The notes beneath the pieces are model-generated. The model had not been told where the DNA came from, did no database searches, and saw only the letters and a program-made list of their open reading frames with translations. From positions 1 through 35,332 of the IMG/VR virus record IMGVR_UViG_3300028831_000198: 35,332 nucleotides of DNA; one strand, written 5' to 3'. Of the stretch, positions 28,792 to 35,332 are shown in pieces; the first letter of the stretch is position 1; each line of letters opens with the position of its first letter. The stretch comes from a virus. Made by a program: the position numbers and the translations under genes.

Positions 28792-29184
28792 TTACGGGAC
28801 CACGACGGAGCCTGCGAAGAGCAGGACGTCGATTTCGTCGTTGAGGGCAGCAGCCGCAGTCAGCGCGATGCCGACCGGGAACTGCGTGGACACTGCGGTC
28901 TGCGCCTTGCCGTTGGCGGCCGGAGCCACCTTGGCGTCCTTGGCGATGGGCGCGTTCGCGACCACACGGGCGATCGACCCGGGAAGCCAGATCGGGGCGA
29001 CGAACTTGCCGGTCGCCGCCATGGCGTCGGTGAAGGTCTCCTGGTTGACGCCGATCGCCACCTGGGTGATCGCCGACATCGTGGTCGCCGACTGCGCGAC
29101 GGTACCGGCCCGGACGAACAGCCCCCGCTGGAGGCCGGTCACGGGCTGCCAGAGGTAACCCTTGCCGAGGATGTAGTTAGCCAT
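28792..29184 (-). CDS. capsid decoration protein (DUF2190-like), 130 aa
   Basis: ATG with AGGTGATG upstream, next to the protease stop. The Ala/Val/Thr-rich product has the plan of DUF2190-type cement proteins (VTGLQRGLFVRAGTVAQSA, then APAANGKAQTAV and an alternating beta end, EIDVLLFAGSVVV). Such trimers stabilise the expanded capsid. The family match is by composition and pattern only. Confidence 0.62.
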   Translation of the reverse strand: MANYILGKGYLWQPVTGLQRGLFVRAGTVAQSATTMSAITQVAIGVNQETFTDAMAATGKFVAPIWLPGSIARVVANAPIAKDAKVAPAANGKAQTAVSTQFPVGIALTAAAALNDEIDVLLFAGSVVVP

Positions 29185-29187
29185 GGG

Positions 29188-30339
29188 CTACATCACCTGC
29201 CGCTGGAAAGCCTCGGTCGCGTCCCGGTACTCCTCGAAGAGCTTCGGGTCGCGCTGCATGGCGCGGTTGACGGCGTCGCGGTAGCCCTTGACGCCGTCGT
29301 TCTTCTGGATCTCCGCCACCAGGTCAGTGAACTTCTTGACGGGGTCGCCGGTGGTCGCCGTCGCGTGCGCGACCGGGTTCACCGAACCCTGCTCGCCCAG
29401 CTTGACGGTGCCCTTGCCCTCCGCGAACTGGCGGAGAACCGCCACCAGTTCCGCCCGAGCCGACGCGGGGAGCTTCGCCATGAGCGGCTCAGCCAGACCC
29501 TTGACGGCCGGGGTGATGGTCAGCTCGGTGCCCTCGTCCACCTCATTGAGGGAGATGCGGATCTCCGAGAGACGCATCTGCGTCTCCATCTCGGCCAGAC
29601 GCTTCTCGCTCTGTGCCTGGTCTGCCAGCAGCTTCGCGATAGCCGGGTTCGACTCCGCGAGCTGGGTCAGGTCAGGGGCCGAAGGCTCAACCGGCGTAGC
29701 CGGTTCCGCGAGCTTCGCAAGGACGGCCTCGACGACCGCCTCGTCACTCGCACCCTCGGAGAGCTTGAGCGCCGTCCGGACGGCGGTGAGGTCAATCCCC
29801 ACGGTGCCTCCTTCGGTTGCTCCCCCGACGCCGGTTGACGTAGGGGCTTCCTCGTTGAGTCGAGCCTGCTCGGCTTCGCTCTCCGAGAGATTCACGGGGA
29901 CCATGCCCTTGATGAACGGGCGGTTGGTCAACCCACCACCGAACAGGACATCGGAATAAATGGTCCCGGTCTCCGGGTGGGTCCACATATCGGCGAACTC
30001 ACTGGAGAAGTATTTGTACTGCTTGCTGCGGATCTTGTCGGCAGCCTCGTCGGTCCATTCGACGTGGTACCACACGCCGTCGGGCCGGGCCGCCGTTTCA
30101 ATGACCCAACCGGCTGCGTCCATCCGCATCCGCTTGTGGTCGTAATCGATGTCCATCTGGATGCCGCGCACGTTCGCCCGCTCGTTGGCGACGAACGCCT
30201 GCCCGCGTTCCGGGGTGATATCGATGGAGCCGAAGATCGGGTGGTCGTACTTCCCGTACTTCAGCGCCATGATCCAGCTCGAATTGGTGCCTTCATCGAG
30301 GGTGATGGTGGAAAGCTCGGAGCGGTAGCTTGCCTTCAC
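29188..30339 (-). CDS. capsid maturation protease-scaffold (Mu gpI-like), 383 aa
   Basis: GTG 30339 is favoured by GGGGAGG seven bases upstream; GTG 30345 is too close to it. The N-terminal domain (to about residue 150) matches Mu gpI-like proteases: IDITPERGQAFV, MDIDYDHKRMRMDAAGWVIE, YKYFSSEFADMWTHPETG and GGGLTNRPFIKGM. The rest is a Pro-rich linker, a coiled coil (QSEKRLAEMETQMRLSEI) and a helical tail, which probably act as scaffold and are cut away during maturation. The combination in one chain is usual for Mu-type heads. Confidence 0.85.
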   Translation of the reverse strand: MKASYRSELSTITLDEGTNSSWIMALKYGKYDHPIFGSIDITPERGQAFVANERANVRGIQMDIDYDHKRMRMDAAGWVIETAARPDGVWYHVEWTDEAADKIRSKQYKYFSSEFADMWTHPETGTIYSDVLFGGGLTNRPFIKGMVPVNLSESEAEQARLNEEAPTSTGVGGATEGGTVGIDLTAVRTALKLSEGASDEAVVEAVLAKLAEPATPVEPSAPDLTQLAESNPAIAKLLADQAQSEKRLAEMETQMRLSEIRISLNEVDEGTELTITPAVKGLAEPLMAKLPASARAELVAVLRQFAEGKGTVKLGEQGSVNPVAHATATTGDPVKKFTDLVAEIQKNDGVKGYRDAVNRAMQRDPKLFEEYRDATEAFQRQVM

Positions 30340-30354
30340 GTACACACCTCCCCA

Positions 30355-30387
30355 CGACTATTCGTGCTCATGATGCACGAATAGTCG
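30355..30387. promoter_or_regulatory. perfect 13-bp inverted repeat before the protease gene
   Basis: CGACTATTCGTGC (30355-30367) and GCACGAATAGTCG (30375-30387) are separated by TCATGAT. The element is AT-richer than its surroundings and ends one base before the protease Shine-Dalgarno sequence. It may be a protein-binding operator, an RNA hairpin controlling translation, or a terminator without T-run. Confidence 0.6.
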
Positions 30388-30399
30388 CACGGCGCGCTA

Positions 30400-30765
30400 C
30401 TACGCCTTGACTTTGGCCCCTGTCGCGTCTACCGGCGCGGTCACCCGGTCCCGGGTCCAGAGGGCGACGACGGCCGCGACAGCGACCGAAATGAGCGAGA
30501 GCTGAGAGTCGCTGATCTCCGCGCCGAACCCGATGGCCACGGCCAGCACCGCCTGGACCACACCGACGACGAAGGGGAGCGCCTTCTCGAACGCCACGCT
30601 GGCCGCCGCGATGGCGCCGAGCACCACGGCGATGGCCGCGTTGAGCAAGCTCTGCTGCTCGTCGGTCCAGTGCAGCACCAGGGCTGAGAGCACCTGGAGG
30701 GTGGCCGCGATGGCGGCGGTCCACGCCACCGGCTCCCGACCGAAGATGAGTCCGTTCTTGAACAT
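30400..30765 (-). CDS. holin-like membrane protein, 121 aa
   Basis: ATG with AGGAGGT upstream, overlapping the preceding stop. Three hydrophobic segments are visible (about 15-33, VAWTAAIAATLQVLSALVL; about 41-58 with AAIAVVLGAIAAAS; about 64-80, PFVVGVVQAVLAVAIGF), possibly a fourth at 87-102, and a charged C-terminus. This is typical for phage holins, which open the membrane so that endolysin can reach the wall. Placement two genes after the endolysin supports it. Confidence 0.7.
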   Translation of the reverse strand: MFKNGLIFGREPVAWTAAIAATLQVLSALVLHWTDEQQSLLNAAIAVVLGAIAAASVAFEKALPFVVGVVQAVLAVAIGFGAEISDSQLSLISVAVAAVVALWTRDRVTAPVDATGAKVKA

Positions 30766-31100
30766 CAGATACCTCCTTGCTGCATCAGCTCGATGATCCG
30801 ACGGTCGCGACTGCGGATGTCGTCTTCGAGCTGCCTGATGCGAGTGTCCGATGCCTGCCGCTCTCGCGCCAGCGTTTGCTCCAGCTCGATCGAGCGCTGC
30901 TTCACTTCCTTCAATTCCGCCCGGAGCATTTCGATCTGCTCCCGGAACGGAGCCAGCAACGACGTCGCACTGTCGACGATGATGTCGGTGGCTTCGGCTC
31001 TGATCTTCGCCTTGTCCGTGCGAACACGAAGAAGTTGAACGAATCCGGCCGACCCACCAAGAGCAACGATCAGCGACACAACCAGGGTCAGCCAGTCCAT
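30765..31100 (-). CDS. membrane-anchored coiled-coil protein, 111 aa
   Basis: ATG overlaps the previous stop. One N-terminal membrane helix (WLTLVVSLIVALGGSAGFV, residues 3-21) is followed by a long coiled coil (about 55-105, REQIEMLRAELKEVKQRS region) without Cys. The plan resembles an inner-membrane spanin or a holin partner. Gram-positive hosts need no spanin, so a holin regulator or lysis accessory role is more likely. The function is unproven. Confidence 0.6.
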   Translation of the reverse strand: MDWLTLVVSLIVALGGSAGFVQLLRVRTDKAKIRAEATDIIVDSATSLLAPFREQIEMLRAELKEVKQRSIELEQTLARERQASDTRIRQLEDDIRSRDRRIIELMQQGGI

Positions 31101-31549
31101 CAGCCCTCCTTGTTCAGCACCTCGCCGAGGGCGCGAATCCTGGACAATATCCGTCCGATTTCGACAGCCCGCACCAGGCATGCTGCGGCGAACCCGAACA
31201 GGAACAAGGAGGCGGCCAGCCCCCGCACTCCCCCGGCGGAGAGCAGGGCGATGCCGAACACCAGGCAAGCCGACGTCAGCGCCCACAGGCCCGACCGCTC
31301 GATGAGCAGGCCGACGATGGCGCCGCGCCAGAACACGCCCATCAGACTCACGACGGAGCCGAAGGTAAGCAGGAGGTACCAGGCCAGCAGTAGGGCCGGA
31401 GGCAGCGTCCGCTCCAGGGAGCCCGACGTGGGTTCGGACAGAAGCCGGGACACGCCGACGGCTGCGGCGGAGACGAGCATGGCTACCTCGAAGGGGTGCC
31501 TCCTCCCGAGATCGTGGACGTACGTCCCGTGAGCTGCGCGTCCGGGCAT
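31100..31549 (-). CDS. multi-pass membrane protein of the lysis region, 149 aa
   Basis: ATG with AGAGGGG upstream. Four hydrophobic segments: about 21-36 (FEVAMLVSAAAVGVSRL), 49-70 (LPPALLLAWYLLLTFGSVVS), 88-104 and 108-127 (GLAASLFLFGFAAACLV). No known family is recognised. Its place between endolysin and the coiled-coil/holin genes suggests a second holin or antiholin, but this is inference from position. Confidence 0.6.
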   Translation of the reverse strand: MPGRAAHGTYVHDLGRRHPFEVAMLVSAAAVGVSRLLSEPTSGSLERTLPPALLLAWYLLLTFGSVVSLMGVFWRGAIVGLLIERSGLWALTSACLVFGIALLSAGGVRGLAASLFLFGFAAACLVRAVEIGRILSRIRALGEVLNKEG

Positions 31550-31561
31550 TCATAACCCCTC

Positions 31562-32341
31562 TTAGTCCAGGCCATCGACCTGGGCGGTCTGCTTGACGAT
31601 GGTGGTGCCAAAGCCCGCCAGGGCCTCCTCGTTCTCCACCACGAACGCTTCGGTGAACTTGGCCTTGGTCTTGGCGTCGGCCCCCGACGGGAGCATCTTC
31701 AGATTCGCCTGCTGCACGGCGGTGAACTGGGGCTTCGACAAGTGCTGGAGCGCTCCGTCGCCGCGAACGAGGTAGACCTCGGGGCGTCCCCGGAGCTGCA
31801 CCGTCTTGTACATGTCGTCCTCCCAGTCGAATGTGACAGTAGGGCCTGGTGTGATCGTCGGCGGGGTAACCGGCTTGTTCGTCGGTGTCACATTCACGGC
31901 ACCAGCGGGCCACCCGAACATGTCGTAGAAGAGGTTGCTGGTGAAGTAGGTGCGTCCACCCAGCACCTCCAGGTGCAGGTGGCCGTCGCCGGACGACCCC
32001 TGGCGCACCCCGTTCCAGTCGTACTGGTTGTAGTTGACGTTGATGAAGTCGATCCACGTGGTGTCGTAGGTGCGGGTCTTCATCAACTTCAGGATGGCCG
32101 CCTGCACGGCCGGGTAACCGGACTTCATCACGTCGATGGCCGTGACCACACCGAACGGGGCGCCCGGCTTCCACGGCGTGTGGCCGCCCTGCTTCTTCAG
32201 GTGGTCGGCGTTGCCGATCGAGTACCAGGTGATCTTGAGCCGGTCGAGCTGCTTGCCCAGCAGCGCTAGCCCCGGCGCCAGCTTCCACTCGACGCTCTTA
32301 CCCGTGTGCGGGTTGCGGACCGTTCCGCTGTAGGCGCCCAT
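31562..32341 (-). CDS. endolysin, M15-like peptidase, 259 aa
   Basis: ATG overlaps the portal stop by one base. The catalytic domain (about 15-130) has ADHLKK (His47), GHTPW (His54), TAIDVM (Asp70) and GDGHLHLEV (His121, His123), the His/Asp/His zinc layout of M15-type peptidases seen in actinophage lysins. After a Pro/Thr linker (NKPVTPPTITPGPT, about 148-162) a 90-residue C-terminal part probably binds the wall. It should cut peptidoglycan cross-bridges or stem peptides. No signal peptide is present, so it needs a holin. Confidence 0.78.
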   Translation of the reverse strand: MGAYSGTVRNPHTGKSVEWKLAPGLALLGKQLDRLKITWYSIGNADHLKKQGGHTPWKPGAPFGVVTAIDVMKSGYPAVQAAILKLMKTRTYDTTWIDFINVNYNQYDWNGVRQGSSGDGHLHLEVLGGRTYFTSNLFYDMFGWPAGAVNVTPTNKPVTPPTITPGPTVTFDWEDDMYKTVQLRGRPEVYLVRGDGALQHLSKPQFTAVQQANLKMLPSGADAKTKAKFTEAFVVENEEALAGFGTTIVKQTAQVDGLD

Positions 32342-34026
32342 CAGTTACCTCCCGATCGATCAGTGCCCGCGTTCGCCTGCTGGCGGCCGGTCGGCGGAGC
32401 CGCCTGCCGCGCCTGCCCCGCGCTCTGCCCGCGCTGCTTCACTCCGCCCTGCGCTGCCGCCGTGCCGCCGGTGGCCCCCGGGGCGCCGGGGGCGTTCGGG
32501 TCTTCGGTGCCATCGGCGTTGGGGTCGTTCGGGTTCTGCGGCGCCTCGACCACACGCCGGGTGGCGAGGTCGGCCATCGGCAGGTCCAGCTCCTTGCGGA
32601 GCTGCGCTTCGAGCACCTCGTCCGGCGTGATCAGGTCCGCGCCGACCAGGTTGCGGATGGCGAAGGACCGCGTGCGCATGTCCTCGAACTCGCCGATCCA
32701 GCGCGGCGTGATGCGCGGGTACTTCTTGACGTTGGCCCAGTTGTAGTCGACCAGCTCCTTGACGACCCACCGGTTGAGCGTGTCCGCGATGCGGTCAGCG
32801 ATGTACCGGGTGGACTTCATGAACAGGTCGTAGCCGTTGTCGGTGTCCTCCCACAGGACGTTCAGCTCGATCTGCTTGGCGTGCCACTCGGCGGATTCGA
32901 GCGGGTTGACCACAGAGCCTTCGATCTTGGCCCATTCGAGTTTCCAGTTCGGGTCGGGCAGGACGACGTGGGCGCGCTCGTTGGCGCGAAGGTTGCGTCC
33001 GATTTCCTCAGCAAGTGCCAGCTCAGCATCGCTCGCCCCCGGCGGCAGCGTGATTACCGGAACGCCGACGGCGTGACGCTCCTTCTGGACCGCGTCGATC
33101 TTCATCAGCGCGTTCATCATGATCCAGTGGCCGTAGGCCGACCGGAGCACCGACGTCCCCTGGAGATCCCCCGCCTCGCCGTCGAGCGAGAACACCACCA
33201 GGTTGGCCATCTTGATCTCGACGTTCTTCGACCCGGCGTTGCCGATCGGCGAGGACGCGCCGTCGTTGCGGGTCTCGTAGGCAGCCGCCGGGAAGAAGCT
33301 CACGAACTCCGGCGAGCCGAACTTGTCGTAGACCACCCGCTCGACATCCAGCGGGTGACGCGGCGCCAGCTTGGCCAGCTTGATGGACGCGCCACCGGTG
33401 CCCGCCTTGACGTCCTTGATGTACACCTTGTTGAGCATCGAGTAGCCGTAGCGCAGCATGAGCAGGATGTCCGAGAGCGTCTGCGCCCAGGTGACGTCGA
33501 GGCCCTCGAACAGGTTCTCCGCGACGAACTCGGCCTGCTTCTTGGCACCGGTGGTGTCCTCGCCGGGGATCACCGTCCAGCGCGCCGACTCGATCGGCGT
33601 CTGGATCCGTCGGATGGCCCGGCGGACCGCACCGTTCTCCCGCCACATCTGCCGGTAGACCGACAGCGCGCGGGTACCCCGCAGTGTGGTGTTCGGATCC
33701 TGCCGGAGCGCGGAGGTGATCGGGGACGGCGACGCGGCACCGATCTCCCGGAAGCTCGCCGAGTCCGGCGTGATCTTCTGCGCCGTCCGGGGCTTGGAGC
33801 CCGGCCCGGTCACGGCGAGCAGGAACGGAACCCCATCGGCCGTCTCACCGCCGCCCACCACACGGTCGGCGGACGGCAAGACGGTACTTCCCCGCTCGGA
33901 GGCAGTCACGACACCACCATCCGAAGCTGGCACGGTACCCCGGCCTTCGGTCGTAATGTCAACGATCCCCGGGCTCGGCCGCGTGGGCGGCTGTGGCACG
34001 CCCTTGTTGATGCTGCGGTTTACCAC
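32341..34026 (-). CDS. portal protein, Mu gp29-like (DUF935), 561 aa
   Basis: GTG 34026 has GGGGGG six bases upstream and overlaps the terminase stop. The core matches DUF935-type portals: AVRRAIRRIQTPIESARWTV, MLRYGYSMLNKVYIK, then LQGTSVLRSAYGHWIMMN and DTDNGYDLFMKS. The first ~100 residues are low-complexity and the C-terminal ~80 are Gly/Pro/Gln-rich (GGVKQRGQSAGQARQ), probably disordered. Portals form the dodecameric DNA gate. Mu-like portal and protease genes here occur with a siphovirus-type tail. Confidence 0.88.
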   Translation of the reverse strand: MVNRSINKGVPQPPTRPSPGIVDITTEGRGTVPASDGGVVTASERGSTVLPSADRVVGGGETADGVPFLLAVTGPGSKPRTAQKITPDSASFREIGAASPSPITSALRQDPNTTLRGTRALSVYRQMWRENGAVRRAIRRIQTPIESARWTVIPGEDTTGAKKQAEFVAENLFEGLDVTWAQTLSDILLMLRYGYSMLNKVYIKDVKAGTGGASIKLAKLAPRHPLDVERVVYDKFGSPEFVSFFPAAAYETRNDGASSPIGNAGSKNVEIKMANLVVFSLDGEAGDLQGTSVLRSAYGHWIMMNALMKIDAVQKERHAVGVPVITLPPGASDAELALAEEIGRNLRANERAHVVLPDPNWKLEWAKIEGSVVNPLESAEWHAKQIELNVLWEDTDNGYDLFMKSTRYIADRIADTLNRWVVKELVDYNWANVKKYPRITPRWIGEFEDMRTRSFAIRNLVGADLITPDEVLEAQLRKELDLPMADLATRRVVEAPQNPNDPNADGTEDPNAPGAPGATGGTAAAQGGVKQRGQSAGQARQAAPPTGRQQANAGTDRSGGN

Positions 34027-35332
34027 TGCATGCCCCCCAGGGAGGTGGTGTCGTTGGTGACGTAATCGTTACGTGTGAGGAACAGGCTCCCAGCCGCGCT
34101 GACCGTCCGGCGAGCCGATGACGCCACCACCTGCTCCACCTCCGCACGCAGCAGCATCTCCGACACGATCCCGCTGGCCCGGTACCCCAGGCTGAACACG
34201 TGCATCAGGCCGTACCGCAGCGCATCACAGGTGTGGTCGCTGGAGGACTTGGCCCGCTCACGCGGGTCCAGGTCGCGCACCGCTGCCACAGCCCGGTAGT
34301 TGATGTGCTCCTTGATCGTGTTGTCGCACGAGTTGTCGATGTACAGGCTCGGCTCCCGGCCCGGGGTGCCCTCGGCGGCTTCCTCGTCGCGCGGCTGAAG
34401 GAACCGCTTGACCAAGCTGATCCCCGCGCGCCAGTTCTCCTTGGCCTTGGGGTCGCCGACGGTGGGCGCCCAGATCCGGTTGAGCACCTCGATCGCCTCG
34501 GGGTCGGCCGAGTCGCCGAACATCATGTCGACCTTGTAGCCCGGCGGCTGCGGCCGGTTCTTCATGTACTCGACGTGCTGCTCCAGCGTCATGTTGGGGG
34601 CGTAGTGCTCCCGCCACACCCACACCCGATCCATCGGGTCGACCTGGAACTCGACCGCTGCCAGCGGCGCGGCGAAGCCGAAGTCCCACGTGATGTAGTT
34701 CGGCCACTCCGGGTTGTACTTGACCGGCCGGACGTGCACCTTCTCGTCGAACTCCGGGTAGATCTGGCCCTGGAACGCGGCGAAGGATGCGCCGTACTCC
34801 TGGAGGAATACCGGCGTCGCGGTCTCCCGCTTGATCGCCAGGATTTCGGTGTCGAACTCGCCCTTCGGGTACACGAACGGGTTGGACCACGAGGGGAACT
34901 GCCAGCTCTCGTACTCCTCCTCGTCCGGGTTCTGCCCCATCCGCCACAGGTCGTAGACCCAGTTGGCCGTGCCCTCCGGCGTGGTCGGGAACGTCGCCCA
35001 GCCCTTGTAGTCCGTCAGGGCCGGGCGGATGTACTGCTGCCAGATGTTGTGCTGCTGCTTGGCCGCCTCGCTCATGATCACGCCGTGCAGCGAGTCACCG
35101 ACCAGGGATTCCGGGTGGTCGGCCGAGCGGACCTCCAGCCGGGTGTTCCACGGGAACTGGATCCACATCTTGCCGTTGGCCCGGTTGTACGTGCCCTTGA
35201 TGTCGGTCTCCGGCCCCATCAACCGGTACTGCTTCAGCGTGTCCCAGATGACCCGGAACTCACGCTCCCCCAGGTCGTACGTCGGCCCAACGATCCAATA
35301 GCGGCGGTCAGGCACGAATAGTTCGGGCAACA
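34020..35332 (-). CDS. terminase large subunit, N-terminus cut by the window edge
   Basis: About 437 residues are present; the frame stays open to the right edge, so the Walker A region is missing. The ATPase part contains GDSLHGVIMSEAAKQ (motif II with Ser in place of the usual Asp before Glu). The nuclease part has ITWDFGFAAPLAAVEF, VDMMFGDSADPEAIE and SSDHTCDALRYGLM, an RNase H-like Asp/Asp/Asp set. The protein pumps DNA into the prohead and cuts the concatemer. The small subunit is not in the window. Confidence 0.9.
   Translation of the reverse strand, partial: LPELFVPDRRYWIVGPTYDLGEREFRVIWDTLKQYRLMGPETDIKGTYNRANGKMWIQFPWNTRLEVRSADHPESLVGDSLHGVIMSEAAKQQHNIWQQYIRPALTDYKGWATFPTTPEGTANWVYDLWRMGQNPDEEEYESWQFPSWSNPFVYPKGEFDTEILAIKRETATPVFLQEYGASFAAFQGQIYPEFDEKVHVRPVKYNPEWPNYITWDFGFAAPLAAVEFQVDPMDRVWVWREHYAPNMTLEQHVEYMKNRPQPPGYKVDMMFGDSADPEAIEVLNRIWAPTVGDPKAKENWRAGISLVKRFLQPRDEEAAEGTPGREPSLYIDNSCDNTIKEHINYRAVAAVRDLDPRERAKSSSDHTCDALRYGLMHVFSLGYRASGIVSEMLLRAEVEQVVASSARRTVSAAGSLFLTRNDYVTNDTTSLGGMQW

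Noticed and set aside
1-35332. tRNA genes, integrase, repressor or attachment site
   Set aside because: No cloverleaf-like sequence in the short gaps and no recombinase or CI-like protein was found, so lysogeny cannot be supported from this window.

Overview
The window is a 35.3-kb piece of a tailed, siphovirus-type phage genome. Base composition is GC-rich, GTG and TTG starts are frequent, and the gene content is that of an actinobacteriophage, so the host is probably an actinobacterium. The genus cannot be read from the sequence. No tRNA, integrase, repressor or CRISPR array was seen. Both ends are cut inside genes: an unknown protein at the left, the large terminase at the right.

Layout: two convergent arms meet at a perfect 12-bp inverted repeat (16481-16522). 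The left arm (1-16475, + strand) is the nucleic-acid arm. It carries small Cys-rich and hypothetical proteins, a coiled-coil protein, an SNF2-type ATPase, an SPFH/band-7 membrane protein, three overlapping zinc-binding microproteins, an unexpected tail-fibre-like gene, and then the replication/recombination set. That set comprises a Cas4/RecB-like Fe-S exonuclease, a Sak4-like RecA ATPase, a probable ssDNA-binding protein, a primase/DUF3987-type ATPase, a family-4 uracil-DNA glycosylase fused to a family-A DNA polymerase, a helix-turn-helix protein and a RuvC-like nuclease. Many genes overlap at ATGA/GTGA or TGATG junctions, and at least five share the leader AGGAGAACCC just before the ATG.

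The right arm (35332-16525, - strand) is the virion/lysis arm. In transcription order it holds the large terminase, a Mu gp29-like portal, a lysis-like cassette (M15-like endolysin and three membrane proteins), a Mu gpI-like protease/scaffold, a decoration protein, the major capsid protein, two small unknowns, a head-tail connector, a gpS-like completion protein, a tail-terminator candidate, a small unknown, the major tail protein, tail assembly chaperones with a -1 frameshift at GGGAAAA, a 1099-residue tape measure with eight 22-residue repeats, a Dit-like protein and three minor tail proteins.

How it works together: the left arm should unwind, prime, copy and recombine phage DNA, with uracil recognition tethered to the polymerase. 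The right arm builds a head of Mu-like type joined to a long non-contractile tail and lyses the cell. The points most worth following up are the UDG-polymerase fusion with an altered motif C, the tail-fibre gene inside the early arm, the start-associated leader motif, the SNF2/SPFH pair, the zinc microprotein cluster and a perfect palindrome abutting the protease ribosome-binding site.
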